NCBI GenBank assembly: GCA_017548065.1
Contig: JAFYNQ010000102.1
Location: 19,546-83,545 of the forward strand
Reading direction: 5' to 3'
Length of the DNA stretch: 64,000 bases
Source of the DNA: Oscillospiraceae bacterium
GTDB lineage: Bacteria > Bacillota > Clostridia > Oscillospirales > Oscillospiraceae
Part shown: in pieces, positions 16,850-27,879 of the stretch
How positions within the stretch are numbered: the first letter of the stretch is position 1
Layout of the letters: each line of letters starts with the position of its first letter
Position numbers and translations under genes: made by a program
Notes under the pieces: model-generated
Seen by the model: the letters and a program-made list of their open reading frames with translations, nothing else
What the model was told of the DNA's origin: nothing
The model's database searches: none

Positions 16850-17350
16850 TTACCGTTGCATTCCGGGGATTTCGGAAACGATTTTCTCTTCTTCTGCACG
16901 CATCTGTGCTTTCTGCTCGCCTTCATCCAGGTGATCGTAACCAAGCAAATGAAGCATAGAATGAATCGTCAAATAACCAACCTCACGTTTAGTGCTGTGA
17001 CCAAATTCCTTTGCTTGCGCAACAGCACGCTCTAAAGAGATAGCCATATCTCCGAGAGGACAGCGACCAGTACCGGGATCCAGATACAGTGACCAATCCT
17101 CCGGCAAAATACCGGGCTCAAACTGGAACATAGGAAAGCTGAGAACATCGGTAGCCTTATCAATTTCACGTGTAGATTTATTGATCCCCCGAATCACCGC
17201 ATCGTCAGTAACCAGCACATTGATCTCACAAGGCACATTCACGCCCTGCTGCCGCATGGTCGCGTGAATACAAGTTTTAATTATATTTTTAATGGCGATG
17301 TTGCTAAAAGAAAACTTGTCAAAAGTAATATTTATCTTTATATTTTTCAT
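16850..17350 (-). CDS. ybeY: Endoribonuclease YbeY
   Basis: A zinc-dependent endoribonuclease for 16S rRNA 3' maturation and ribosome quality control. The metal motif H-S-M-L-H-L-L-G-Y-D-H fits HxxxHxxxxxH (about residues 127-137). The 166-residue length is typical. The ATG overlaps the phoH stop by 4 nt, and AGAGG lies in the phoH end, so the two are translationally coupled. Next to phoH and era, which work on the same rRNA end. Confidence 0.93.
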   Translation of the reverse strand: MKNIKINITFDKFSFSNIAIKNIIKTCIHATMRQQGVNVPCEINVLVTDDAVIRGINKSTREIDKATDVLSFPMFQFEPGILPEDWSLYLDPGTGRCPLGDMAISLERAVAQAKEFGHSTKREVGYLTIHSMLHLLGYDHLDEGEQKAQMRAEEEKIVSEIPGMQR

Positions 17351-18360
17351 TGTGACCTCTTTCTTTGAAACTTCGCAGGGCCGGAGATCTCCGGCCGCTT
17401 CATTTTATCAGCTCGTTCGTAGGCATTGATGATCTCCTGAACCAGCGCATGTCTTACAACGTCAGCAGATGTCAGCTTACAGATAGCGATATCTTTAACC
17501 CCTTCCAACACACGAAGCGCGTCTTTTAAACCGGAAACTTTATCCTGAGGCAAGTCAATCTGCGTAACGTCACCGGTTATGACGATCTTGGAACCAAAGC
17601 CAAGACGGGTAAGAAACATTTTCATCTGTTCCTTTGTTGTATTTTGTGCTTCATCAAGAATGATAAAGCTGTCATCCAATGTGCGTCCACGCATATAGGC
17701 AAGCGGAGCTACCTCAATTGAGCCTCGTTCCTGATATTTTTGGAACGTTTCAGCGCCTAACATATCATAAAGCGCATCATAAAGCGGCCGAAGATAGGGA
17801 TCCACTTTATTCTGCAAGTCGCCGGGCAGGAAGCCCAGGCGCTCACCGGCTTCAACAGCAGGTCTTGTAAGAATAATACGGTTTACGGTTCTTTCTCTGA
17901 ATGCAGCAACTGCAGCTGCAACAGCCAGATAAGTCTTGCCGGTACCGGCAGGGCCTACGCCAAGGGTCACCGTATTCTTCATAATCGCTTTCATGTATTT
18001 TTGCTGACCTACAGTTTTGGCTTTAATAGACTTTCCCTTTGCTGTAATGCAGACAACATCCTTTGCCATTTCCGTTACCTGCGCATCATTGCCTTCTTTC
18101 ACCAGGGTGATAAGGTAACGCACTCTCTGTTCATCAATCTGCTCGCCTTTTGCTGCAAGAGAGAGCAACCCATCCAATGTTCTTGCCGCTTTATCCACAG
18201 CTTCCTCATCACCGCTGACCTTCAGTTCGTTGCCTCGGTTGATGATCGTGACGTTCAGTGCTTCTTCAATCTTTTTAATATTTTCATCAAAGGATCCAAA
18301 GACACAAATCAGGTCTTCTACCCTTTCCACGTTTATGATTCTCTCAATCTCTTTTGCCAT
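17347..18360 (-). CDS. phoH: PhoH-like ATPase
   Basis: PhoH family ATPase (337 aa), probably an RNA helicase-like partner of YbeY. N-terminal KH-like segment (1-110); Walker A GPAGTGKT (136-143); TRPAVEAGERLGFLPG; Walker B FIILDEAQNTT; sensor ITGDVTQIDLP. Starts inside the 3' end of yqfD (17-nt overlap). Confidence 0.93.
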   Translation of the reverse strand: MAKEIERIINVERVEDLICVFGSFDENIKKIEEALNVTIINRGNELKVSGDEEAVDKAARTLDGLLSLAAKGEQIDEQRVRYLITLVKEGNDAQVTEMAKDVVCITAKGKSIKAKTVGQQKYMKAIMKNTVTLGVGPAGTGKTYLAVAAAVAAFRERTVNRIILTRPAVEAGERLGFLPGDLQNKVDPYLRPLYDALYDMLGAETFQKYQERGSIEVAPLAYMRGRTLDDSFIILDEAQNTTKEQMKMFLTRLGFGSKIVITGDVTQIDLPQDKVSGLKDALRVLEGVKDIAICKLTSADVVRHALVQEIINAYERADKMKRPEISGPAKFQRKRSQ

Positions 18361-19537
18361 ATTCTTCAGTAAACTCCTTATTGCATTTCATTCCGATCAT
18401 TTCATTACATCGGCATACGGTTTGAAGAAGATATACATCCTCCAAAAGGACCCCCTGCTGCGTTGCTTCCAAAATCGTACCGGCAGACATTTGAGACAGT
18501 AAATAGTTTTCCACATAGGTGTCTAACCAGTGGAATGCCACCGCTTCGATAATAACAGTTGTTTCGGTTTTATATTGTCTTTCCGAATACGCAATAACAG
18601 ATATGGGCAATTTAAAACTGCCAGGTAGCGTCAAAGTATATTTTTTATATATTCTATCACATCCGGTACTATAAATTCCACTACCTTTGAATAAATTTAT
18701 AAGTTTTTTTCCAATTAAAATGCTGAATTTTTTCTTAAATGCAGTCCCTTCTGTCTTAACGGTATAATTTATCGGCGTCATTGCAGTTGTCAGCTGTTCT
18801 GTATCGGCAAAAATTTCCCCTTCTGCATCCTCCAAACGGACGAAATTTTCCAGTTCTATCCATCCGGCAACCAAAAGCTGGCCAGTTTCTATTGAATCAC
18901 CTTTCTTGCACAAGGGGTAACCTGCAGTAACCGTAACAGACTGAACAATACCGTCCTTTTTAGCCACAATGCAATTCCCTTCATTTTCGTTTATATTGTT
19001 ATCATCCGCACGCTCTTTTACAGATATGTACGCAACACACCCACGGGTATTAACCCCAAGCCATTGCAATTTAGGAATCGCTTGCAGCATCTTATTTTTA
19101 AATATCTCACTTCTGATTTCAGCGGTTTCACTGCCAAAACCTATGCCACAAGCATTTGCGGCAGAAAGTATTTTCTCGGCATCAAGGGAACAATTCCCAT
19201 CTATTTCCATAAATAACACCCTGGTTGGTAAAAACGCAGTCAAACTTAACACCAGCAATGCAAAAGCGACCAAAATCGGTCTGTTTCTCAAACGGAGAAA
19301 ACTCCATACAATTCCACTTCTTTTCAGAATTTTTACCGAATCGCCGTTCTTTTTTGCAACTTCTTTTAATCTTTTCACATCATTTCTGCCGACCGAAACA
19401 TGCAGCGTCATCTCGTTGACGACAGTTATTTCGTGTAGCGTAACATCGGCGATATTCAGTTTAGAAATGATCAAAGTAGGTGATGCTGTGATGATTTCAA
19501 CGCACAACGAACCGAACACGGAATCATATACCGACAT
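18344..19537 (-). CDS. yqfD: Sporulation protein YqfD
   Basis: A 397-residue membrane-anchored protein of the YqfD family, expressed in the mother cell in Bacillus and linked to efficient sporulation. One membrane segment is visible at about residues 87-110. The conserved extracytoplasmic part includes GDSIETGQLLVAGWIEL and, later, ILEATQQGVLLEDVYLLQ. It follows yqfC by 3 nt and overlaps phoH by 17 nt, the Bacillus order. Confidence 0.9.
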   Translation of the reverse strand: MSVYDSVFGSLCVEIITASPTLIISKLNIADVTLHEITVVNEMTLHVSVGRNDVKRLKEVAKKNGDSVKILKRSGIVWSFLRLRNRPILVAFALLVLSLTAFLPTRVLFMEIDGNCSLDAEKILSAANACGIGFGSETAEIRSEIFKNKMLQAIPKLQWLGVNTRGCVAYISVKERADDNNINENEGNCIVAKKDGIVQSVTVTAGYPLCKKGDSIETGQLLVAGWIELENFVRLEDAEGEIFADTEQLTTAMTPINYTVKTEGTAFKKKFSILIGKKLINLFKGSGIYSTGCDRIYKKYTLTLPGSFKLPISVIAYSERQYKTETTVIIEAVAFHWLDTYVENYLLSQMSAGTILEATQQGVLLEDVYLLQTVCRCNEMIGMKCNKEFTEEYGKRD

Positions 19538-19540
19538 AGC

Positions 19541-19813
19541 TCACTTCCCTTTCGTTACAGTGATTGATAAAATTGTGCCTTTGATGATCAGCTGCTGCCT
19601 GGACATGCATGCAACACACAAATCGCATCCTGTTACGCACAGATGTCCCGTTGGAAGTTTAATAAGTATCTTTTCACAGCTATAAGCTATGATCCCTCTG
19701 TGATTTTCTATCAACACCCTTGTGTTATCAATAAGCTCTGTAACTGTCTGCCACGGCATAGACTCACCGGGTAGTTCTTCACCAAACATAAAATCACGAA
19801 TACGATTTCCCAA
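19541..19813 (-). CDS. yqfC: Sporulation protein YqfC
   Basis: A small YabP/YqfC family protein (90 aa). Conserved core: IENHRGIIAYS followed by IKLPTGHLCVTG and KGTILSITV. The family is needed for normal spore morphology. The start is ambiguous: a TTG at 19834 has no ribosome binding site, while the TTG at 19811-19813 lies 8 nt after AGAGGAG, and gives a length close to Bacillus YqfC (93 aa). It opens the operon yqfC-yqfD-phoH-ybeY-era-yqzL-recO-mutS2. Confidence 0.85.
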   Translation of the reverse strand: MGNRIRDFMFGEELPGESMPWQTVTELIDNTRVLIENHRGIIAYSCEKILIKLPTGHLCVTGCDLCVACMSRQQLIIKGTILSITVTKGK

Positions 19814-19900
19814 TTTCAACGCTCCTCTCTTCAAATATTCTATGCAACAAATGTGCTGATTTTCTTCTGCTCGTCATAGATATCAAAAGAGGTGGTATAT

Positions 19901-20908
19901 TTGAACCGAAACAAACGGAAGTTTTCTCTGATTGGGACTATATTGATCATGCTGTTGCTGATGTTGGACGGAAAAACCGCAATGAACGGAGCAAGCGATG
20001 GAGTATTACTGTGTATTAAAAGTGTGATTCCTTCCCTGTTTCCATTTATAACCTTCAGCTATATATTAAACAGCATTTTATCCGAATTAAACTGGAAGCC
20101 AATTTCCCCTTTGTTTCAATTCTGCGGCATACCGGAAGGCGGAGAATCACTGCTTGTTTTGGGCTTACTTGGTGGATACCCAGTTGGTGCGCAAGCTGTA
20201 AACGATGCGTACAAATGCAAGCGAATATCAAAGTCCGATGGGACAAGACTCCTGGCCTTCTGCAACAACGCAGGGCCTGCGTTTATATTTGGTGTTTCTC
20301 CGTGCTTATTTGAAAGCAAACTGGTGCCATGGGCTTTGTGGGGGATCCACATTTCATCTGCTATAATCGTTTCAAGGCTGCTACACAAAGAATCCACAAA
20401 ACGCATAAGATTACCTGCTGCAAAAAAAGTTACACTCCCAGTTGCTTTAAAAAAGAGCATATACACGGTTTCAACAATTTCCGGGTGGGTAATTCTATTT
20501 AGAACATTTGAAGCAATACTTGAAAAATATGTAGACAATATTCTTTCTGGTCTATACAAATCCATTATTCTTGGCAGCACCGAGCTTACAAGTGGATTCT
20601 ATCGCTTGCTGGAAACTGATACCGAAGGGATCAGATTTATCCTATCCTCGGCATTTTTAGGCTTTGGCGGTATCTGCGTCATGATGCAAACCGCATCCGT
20701 CACCGAAGATTTAGGTCTTGGGATGTATTTCCCGGGAAAAATAGCACATAGTGCCATTTCCTATTTTCTGTCTTTGTGTATTTGCCCGTTACTATTTCAT
20801 GAAATGTACTTTTCATTGCCGAGCACAATACTATTTGCTACAGCATTAATAATCTCAATCATAATTTTAAGAAAAAACAGTAGATTTATGGCAGAAAATG
20901 CTGTATAA
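19901..20908 (+). CDS. ylbJ: Sporulation integral membrane protein YlbJ
   Basis: A polytopic membrane protein of 335 residues with about eight hydrophobic segments and two nucleoside-recognition (Gate-type) halves. Family motifs: GLLGGYPVGAQ (about 86-96), FCNNAGPAFIFG, and the second-half repeat ELTSGF. YlbJ is sigma-E controlled and required for cortex formation; the related SpoVV moves dipicolinate across the outer forespore membrane. The start is TTG 19901, downstream of AAAGAGGTGG, which covers the in-frame GTG at 19892. It is divergent from yqfC. Confidence 0.9.
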   Translation: MNRNKRKFSLIGTILIMLLLMLDGKTAMNGASDGVLLCIKSVIPSLFPFITFSYILNSILSELNWKPISPLFQFCGIPEGGESLLVLGLLGGYPVGAQAVNDAYKCKRISKSDGTRLLAFCNNAGPAFIFGVSPCLFESKLVPWALWGIHISSAIIVSRLLHKESTKRIRLPAAKKVTLPVALKKSIYTVSTISGWVILFRTFEAILEKYVDNILSGLYKSIILGSTELTSGFYRLLETDTEGIRFILSSAFLGFGGICVMMQTASVTEDLGLGMYFPGKIAHSAISYFLSLCICPLLFHEMYFSLPSTILFATALIISIIILRKNSRFMAENAV

Positions 20909-20940
20909 TATCAAGCAAGATAAACACTGGAGGCAACGAT

Positions 20941-21150
20941 ATGCTATTTAGTAACAAGATTGACCGCGCTTGCGCCTATTGCGTACATAGTACGGAGCTG
21001 AATTCCAACGTACTTTTGTGTGCCAGAAAAGGTGTTGTAATGGCGGATAGCAAATGTATTAAATTTAAATATGATCCGTGCAAACGAATTCCGCTGAAAC
21101 CCAAAGCCCAGGGTTTTGAAAAGTATACGGACGAAGATTTCAAACTGTAA
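20941..21150 (+). CDS. Small Cys-containing conserved protein
   Basis: A 69-residue protein with a C-A-Y-C pair (residues 11-14) and Cys 27 and 39, spaced as in a small zinc site, then a basic stretch KYDPCKRIPLK and an acidic end YTDEDFKL. I recall similar short proteins in many Clostridia but no function. TGGAGG precedes the ATG by 8 nt. It follows ylbJ by 32 nt and ends in a strong terminator. Confidence 0.65.
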   Translation: MLFSNKIDRACAYCVHSTELNSNVLLCARKGVVMADSKCIKFKYDPCKRIPLKPKAQGFEKYTDEDFKL

Positions 21151-21153
21151 TTA

Positions 21154-21190
21154 AAATACAGGTCAGGTTGCACAACCTGACCTGTATTTT

Positions 21191-21192
<2 letters not shown>
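21154..21192. terminator. Bidirectional terminator, small protein/ligA
   Basis: A 17-bp perfect stem, from AAATACAGGTCAGGTTG (21154-21170) to CAACCTGACCTGTATTT (21173-21189), with T-runs on both strands. It lies between converging genes. Confidence 0.9.
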
Positions 21193-23167
<1,975 letters not shown>

Positions 23168-23791
23168 TTATCCTCCCGTTTGTAAAAGTGTATCAGGTAC
23201 AGAACCGACAATAACCGTTTCCGCAATTACTACCTGGCTGGAAATCGTAAAATAATCCGTCTTTCCCAGCACAAGCACAGCCACATCCACACTGACATCC
23301 ATATGTATCTGGTGCATAACCTGATTGATCCCAGCTTCTTTAAAATCACTGGTAAAAGACGCTTCCGAATTACGAATGGAAAGTATATGCACAGGAATGA
23401 CCGGCCCTTTGCCTGCCAAAAATTCCGGCAACACAAAGCTTCCCATAGGGATACCCAAATCGGAACTGTCCAGCGCAAGGATATCATCATTAATTATATT
23501 CAGGATATCCGTTTTGAGCCGATTGACCTCGCTCATGTTGGTTTTTAAAGCAGTTATACGTCCATCCAGATCCTTTTCAAAATACACGATCCGATCATAT
23601 TGCACATTGCCGGTCTCTATTTGTTTATCAATGGCATCGTTTATAAGATCGGATGTAGCATTTTTCACCTGAGTTTGCGCCAAACCGCCGATGGTATGAC
23701 GATACTGATAGCGAAAAAAGAAAAAAGCGACAATTGCCAATGCAAGCAATATGATCAGCAAACGTAAAAAAGAAATAATTCTACGGAACAA
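23168..23791 (-). CDS. yunB: Sporulation protein YunB
   Basis: A 207-residue single-pass membrane protein: one N-terminal helix (about 5-27) followed by an extracytoplasmic domain. The pattern NATSDLINDAIDKQ, then VQYDRIVYFEKDLDGRI and the later IPMGSFVLPEFLAGKGP, is that of YunB, a sigma-E-controlled protein. The start is TTG 23789-23791 after GGGAGGGAG; an upstream TTG at 23824 has no ribosome binding site. It sits between pcrA and ligA. Confidence 0.8.
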   Translation of the reverse strand: MFRRIISFLRLLIILLALAIVAFFFFRYQYRHTIGGLAQTQVKNATSDLINDAIDKQIETGNVQYDRIVYFEKDLDGRITALKTNMSEVNRLKTDILNIINDDILALDSSDLGIPMGSFVLPEFLAGKGPVIPVHILSIRNSEASFTSDFKEAGINQVMHQIHMDVSVDVAVLVLGKTDYFTISSQVVIAETVIVGSVPDTLLQTGG

Positions 23792-23833
23792 GGCGCTCCC
23801 TCCCTGGGGGGAGTCTATGTTCAAATGTTGAAA

Positions 23834-26227
23834 TTATAACCGCTTTAAATGTGCCGAGGCTGTTTTCGCCATCAATTTCTTAGTACCTATGTTATCAAAA
23901 GCAATTTCCCATAGGGCATCAGAGCCCATATCCAGAACAGAAATGACCATACCCTTACCGAATGCAGTATGCATGACCATATCACCCTTTTTTAGATTAA
24001 GGAAAGTTGTCTTCGCAGATGCAGATGCGGTGTATTGCATTTCCCGGGAAATAGTTTTCTTTCTTATCTCAGGGATATTGTAAGAAAAGCCGGAAGAATA
24101 CCCTGTAGATCTTTCAGGCGTGATATAGCCTCCTTTTTTAAGAAGCAGAGAATCCGGGATCTCCCGAAGAAAACGAGAACACAAAGACGCCGTGGTCTTA
24201 CCGTACAGCATTCTTTGACGGGCATAGCTGATAGTAAGCTGCCTTTTTGCTCTGGTGATCGCAACATAACAAAGTCTGCGTTCCTCTTCCATTTCCTGTG
24301 GATCACCAATAGCACGCATTCCGGGGAACAGACCGTCTTCAAAGCCCGCCAGATAAACATTGGGAAATTCCAGACCCTTTGCAGCATGCATCGTCATCAT
24401 AACAACTGCATCGTCATCAGCATTATACTGCTCAAGATCCGTATACAGTGCAATTTCTTCCAGGAAACCTGCCAATGTAGGTATCTCGGAATTTTGAACA
24501 TATGCATTGATGCTGGATTTCAATTCACGAATATTTTCCAATCTTGTCTTATTTTCCTCAGTAGGTTTTGTCTCCAGCATTGCAACATAACCGGTACGCC
24601 GCATAACTTCTTCATAAAATTCCGGCAGCGCCATGCCCTCATCCAGCAATTGTGCCAAATCTTCAATCAAAGATGTGAAATCGTTGAATTTCGCACTGCT
24701 TTTCTGCAACGCCGCATAGGAATTGGGATCAGAGATCACATGATACAAGCCCATGCCCTCTGCCGCTGCCATGCGCTGTGCTGTTTCCAGGGTTTTAGCG
24801 CCCAATCCACGGGGCGGATTATTAATAATACGTTGCAGACGAAGATCATCCGTTCTATTGTTGATCACACAAAGATAAGCCAGCATGTCTTTGATTTCTG
24901 CGCGGTCAAAGAAGCGCATGCCGCCAATCACTCTGTAAGGAATACCGTTTCGTTTAAATGCAAATTCCAAGGCGTTAGACTGAGCGTTGGTGCGATAAAG
25001 AACAGCATGATCCTTAAAATCATCCTTTTTGGCAATGATTCGTCCGGCAATATAGTTGGCCTCAGCGCCTTCGTCAGCAGCTTCATAAACAGTAACTGCA
25101 TCACCATAATCGTTTGCCGTCCAAAGCTTCTTACTTTTACGCCCGATATTATGGGCAATGACAGCATTGGCTGCATTCAAAATTGCTTGCGTGGAACGGT
25201 AGTTTTGTTCCAGACGAATGGTACGGGAATCTCGGTATTGGTTTTCAAAGTCCAAAATATTTTCAATGGTTGCACCACGGAAACGGTAAATACTTTGGTC
25301 ATCGTCACCTACAACGCAAATATTCTCATAGCCGCCTGCCAGCAGTGCCGTAAGAAGATACTGTACGTGGTTTGTATCCTGATACTCGTCAACAAGAACA
25401 TATCTGAATTTACGTTGATAATAAAGACGGATATCTTCATGTTCCTGCAAAAGCTCCACTGTTTTGAAAATAATATCATCAAAATCAAGAGCATTGTTTT
25501 CTTTCAATTTCCGCTGGTAAGTTTCATAAGCACGGACAAGATGCTGATTCCGAAAATCCTTCGTATCATCCATCTGCTCCCGCATTTTCGCAGGCGTGAT
25601 CAAATTGTCCTTCTGCCGACTGATAATAGAAAGCACATACTTTGCCGGCAGTGTCTTATCATCAAGACCCATATCCTTGATAATTTCTTTCATCAACCGT
25701 TCGGAATCTGCTGTATCGTAAATGGTAAAGCTTCGGGAGTAGCCGATTCTTTCAATCTCCCTGCGAAGAATCCTGCAGCAAGCGGAATGGAAGGTCATTG
25801 CCCAAATATTCTGCGCCTCATCACCGAGCATATTTACAAGACGCTGTTTCAGCTCGTTAGCAGCTTTATTTGTAAAGGTAATTGCGATCACATTCCATGG
25901 CGCAGGTGGTTCAACTGAACAAAGAAAATCAGCACGCACCCGTTCCTGCTCGGTTATATCATTTGTAAGGGATTCCAAAAAAAGAACATCCTCATCCGTA
26001 ACCGTATCCGGGATCTCTACCGTATCACTACCACGACCAAAACGCAAAATATTTGCGATTCTGTTGATCAGAACGGTGGTCTTACCGCTTCCTGCACCAG
26101 CCAGAAGCAGGAGCGGACCTTCTGTTGTAAGTACCGCTTCCCTTTGCATATTGTTCAATTTAGAAAATTGCGAAGCAATATACGCTTTCCTTGCGGCTAA
26201 AAATCTGTTTAACATTTGTTCAGTCAT
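23834..26227 (-). CDS. pcrA: ATP-dependent DNA helicase PcrA/UvrD
   Basis: A superfamily 1A 3'-5' helicase (797 aa) for repair and replication restart. Q motif LNNMQREAV, Walker A AGAGSGKT (about 43-50), motif Ia ITFTNKAANEL, motif II VLVDEYQDTN, motif III VGDDDQSIYRFRGA, motif VI VAITRAKRQL, and the C-terminal Tudor-like domain (GDMVMHTAFGKGMV). Odd: about 45 residues rich in Asp/Glu/Val lie between motif I and motif Ia (about 62-105), where Bacillus PcrA has a short loop. The start ATG has only a weak upstream site. Confidence 0.93.
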   Translation of the reverse strand: MTEQMLNRFLAARKAYIASQFSKLNNMQREAVLTTEGPLLLLAGAGSGKTTVLINRIANILRFGRGSDTVEIPDTVTDEDVLFLESLTNDITEQERVRADFLCSVEPPAPWNVIAITFTNKAANELKQRLVNMLGDEAQNIWAMTFHSACCRILRREIERIGYSRSFTIYDTADSERLMKEIIKDMGLDDKTLPAKYVLSIISRQKDNLITPAKMREQMDDTKDFRNQHLVRAYETYQRKLKENNALDFDDIIFKTVELLQEHEDIRLYYQRKFRYVLVDEYQDTNHVQYLLTALLAGGYENICVVGDDDQSIYRFRGATIENILDFENQYRDSRTIRLEQNYRSTQAILNAANAVIAHNIGRKSKKLWTANDYGDAVTVYEAADEGAEANYIAGRIIAKKDDFKDHAVLYRTNAQSNALEFAFKRNGIPYRVIGGMRFFDRAEIKDMLAYLCVINNRTDDLRLQRIINNPPRGLGAKTLETAQRMAAAEGMGLYHVISDPNSYAALQKSSAKFNDFTSLIEDLAQLLDEGMALPEFYEEVMRRTGYVAMLETKPTEENKTRLENIRELKSSINAYVQNSEIPTLAGFLEEIALYTDLEQYNADDDAVVMMTMHAAKGLEFPNVYLAGFEDGLFPGMRAIGDPQEMEEERRLCYVAITRAKRQLTISYARQRMLYGKTTASLCSRFLREIPDSLLLKKGGYITPERSTGYSSGFSYNIPEIRKKTISREMQYTASASAKTTFLNLKKGDMVMHTAFGKGMVISVLDMGSDALWEIAFDNIGTKKLMAKTASAHLKRL

Positions 26228-26301
26228 ATGTGTACACCAATCCAGCTTATAATATATTTATTTATATTTTACAGCATTTTAGCCAAAAGGTAAAGAAGAA
26301 A

Positions 26302-27009
26302 TTATTGTTCCAGCAGAACACGTAAATTTGCCAGTGCCTTCTTTTCAATGCGAGAAATCTGCACCTGACTTACCCCCAAAATGTGGGAAACTCGTTCTTG
26401 GGTAAGAGCATGAAAATAACGAAGACGGATCACAAGCCCCTCTCTTTCCGACAGCTTTTCAATACCTTGCCGCAATGCAATTTTTTCCAGCATTGTGTCC
26501 TCCGATTCCGTATCGGACAAAACATTCTCAAGAGAAAACCCGTCCTCCCCGGCTTCCTGCTGCATGGATTCCACGCAAGAGGTTGCCGTTTCTGCAATTG
26601 CGATTTCTTCCGCTGTAAAACCGGTCTGTCTTGCAACCTCCTGGACAGTAGGCTCTCGTCCTAACGCCGTAAGCAATTGATTTCTTGTAATTTTTATTAC
26701 CGTAGCCCGTTCTTTAATGCTTCTGGACACTTTTACTGTCCCGTCATCCCGAAGAAAACGCCGTATCTCCCCTGCAATTTTCGGAACAGCATAGGTGGAA
26801 AACTGCGTTCCAAATGACGTGTCAAAACCATCCACAGCTTTTAAAAAACCAAGGCAACCGAGTTGATAAAGATCATCCGCATCTGTCCCCCGACCGATAA
26901 AACGCTTGGCAACAGACCATATCAAGCCGGTGTTTTCACGCACTAACCTCTCACCTGCCTCTTTATCGCCGTTTTTTGCACGACATATCAATTCCTCTGT
27001 TATGTTCAT
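26302..27009 (-). CDS. sigF: RNA polymerase sigma-F factor
   Basis: Forespore-specific sigma factor (235 aa), the first compartment-specific sigma of sporulation. Sigma70 region 2 (DLYQLGCLGFLKAVDGFD...QFSTYAVPKIAGEIRRFLRDDG), region 3 and region 4 (LTQERVSHILGVSQVQISRIEKKAL) are all present. Identity as SigF rather than SigG rests on the operon spoIIAA-spoIIAB-sigF; it overlaps spoIIAB by 4 nt. Confidence 0.95.
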   Translation of the reverse strand: MNITEELICRAKNGDKEAGERLVRENTGLIWSVAKRFIGRGTDADDLYQLGCLGFLKAVDGFDTSFGTQFSTYAVPKIAGEIRRFLRDDGTVKVSRSIKERATVIKITRNQLLTALGREPTVQEVARQTGFTAEEIAIAETATSCVESMQQEAGEDGFSLENVLSDTESEDTMLEKIALRQGIEKLSEREGLVIRLRYFHALTQERVSHILGVSQVQISRIEKKALANLRVLLEQ

Positions 27010-27437
27010 TTCCGACGCTGCAGCTTTCTGCGCATATGTACAGTAGTGCCTACTCCCGATTTGGAATTTACAGCAAAAGTAGTCATAAATGTTTCCATTA
27101 TGGTAAAGCCCATACCGCTTCTTTCTACACCTCCGGTTGTAAACATAGGTGTCCTTGCCTGCTCAACATTCTCAATGCCAACACCTTTATCTTTGATCAC
27201 AATATCCAGCACGTTATCCTTCAATATTCTGCAACGGATCGTAATCAGCCCCAACCCTTCAGGATAAGCGTGTACAATACAATTTGTCACAGCCTCTGAT
27301 ACAGCTGTACGAATATCCCCCAATTCCTCCAATGTGGGATCCATTTGCGCTGCAAAGCATGCAACCGCAGAACGCGCAAAACATTCGTTTGCAGACTTGC
27401 TCGGAAATTCCAGGGTCATTGCATTCTCAAATTTCAT
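27006..27437 (-). CDS. spoIIAB: Anti-sigma F factor / serine kinase SpoIIAB
   Basis: GHKL-fold kinase (143 aa) that holds sigma-F inactive and phosphorylates SpoIIAA. N box EAVTNCIVHAYP (about 48-59), G1 box KDKGVGIENVEQA and G2 segment RSGMGFTIMETFM are visible. Overlaps spoIIAA and sigF by 4 nt each, which should keep the stoichiometry tight. Confidence 0.95.
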   Translation of the reverse strand: MKFENAMTLEFPSKSANECFARSAVACFAAQMDPTLEELGDIRTAVSEAVTNCIVHAYPEGLGLITIRCRILKDNVLDIVIKDKGVGIENVEQARTPMFTTGGVERSGMGFTIMETFMTTFAVNSKSGVGTTVHMRRKLQRRK

Positions 27438-27751
27438 GATACTTCCTCCTCAATTTTTATCAGCTTATCAATGCCGGACGCACGAAAAACCTTCATGACC
27501 TGTTTTTGTGGCGATGATACCGCAAGCGTACCACCGGATGCATTCATGGTTCGCAAAGCGTTAATAACTACAGCGATTCCGGACGAATCCATAAATGTCA
27601 CACCCGAAAAATCAAGAACGCACATCCCCGGCGAATAGGCTTCAATTTTGCTGTTAATAGCCGTTATATATGTTTTTGCGCAGTGATGATCAATCTCCCC
27701 TGTTAGCAATACCGTCAACCGGCTATCCTGCAAATAACTTGTAAAATGCAT
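27434..27751 (-). CDS. spoIIAA: Anti-anti-sigma F factor SpoIIAA
   Basis: STAS-domain protein (105 aa); its unphosphorylated form displaces sigma-F from SpoIIAB. The phosphorylation site lies in LDFSGVTFMDSSGIAVV. ATG 27749-27751 is 6 nt after AAGGAGG; the frame is open 23 codons further upstream but lacks a ribosome binding site. I looked for the expected sigma-H promoter upstream and did not see a good match. Confidence 0.93.
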   Translation of the reverse strand: MHFTSYLQDSRLTVLLTGEIDHHCAKTYITAINSKIEAYSPGMCVLDFSGVTFMDSSGIAVVINALRTMNASGGTLAVSSPQKQVMKVFRASGIDKLIKIEEEVS

Positions 27752-27829
27752 TTTTAACCTCCTTTTGTAAATTACATGTTCATTATAGAAAGTAAAATTT
27801 AAATATATAGTCGCAATCATGACGTAAAT

Positions 27830-27867
27830 AAAAAATTGGCGTGCAAACCTGATGTTTGCACGCCAAT
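27830..27867 (-). terminator. valS terminator
   Basis: Minus-strand stem ATTGGCGTGCAAAC (27854-27867) and GTTTGCACGCCAAT (27835-27848), loop ATCAG, followed by TTTTTATTT. Correct for valS, which stops at 27880. Confidence 0.85.
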
Positions 27868-27879
27868 AATCATATTCAA

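Noticed and set aside
24035-25918. 627-codon open frame opposite pcrA
   Set aside because: Antisense shadow of the helicase.
27752-27830. Sigma-H promoter for spoIIAA
   Set aside because: No match to the AGGAnnT/GAAT pattern at proper spacing; TATAAT-like sequence near 27785 has no -35 at 17 nt.
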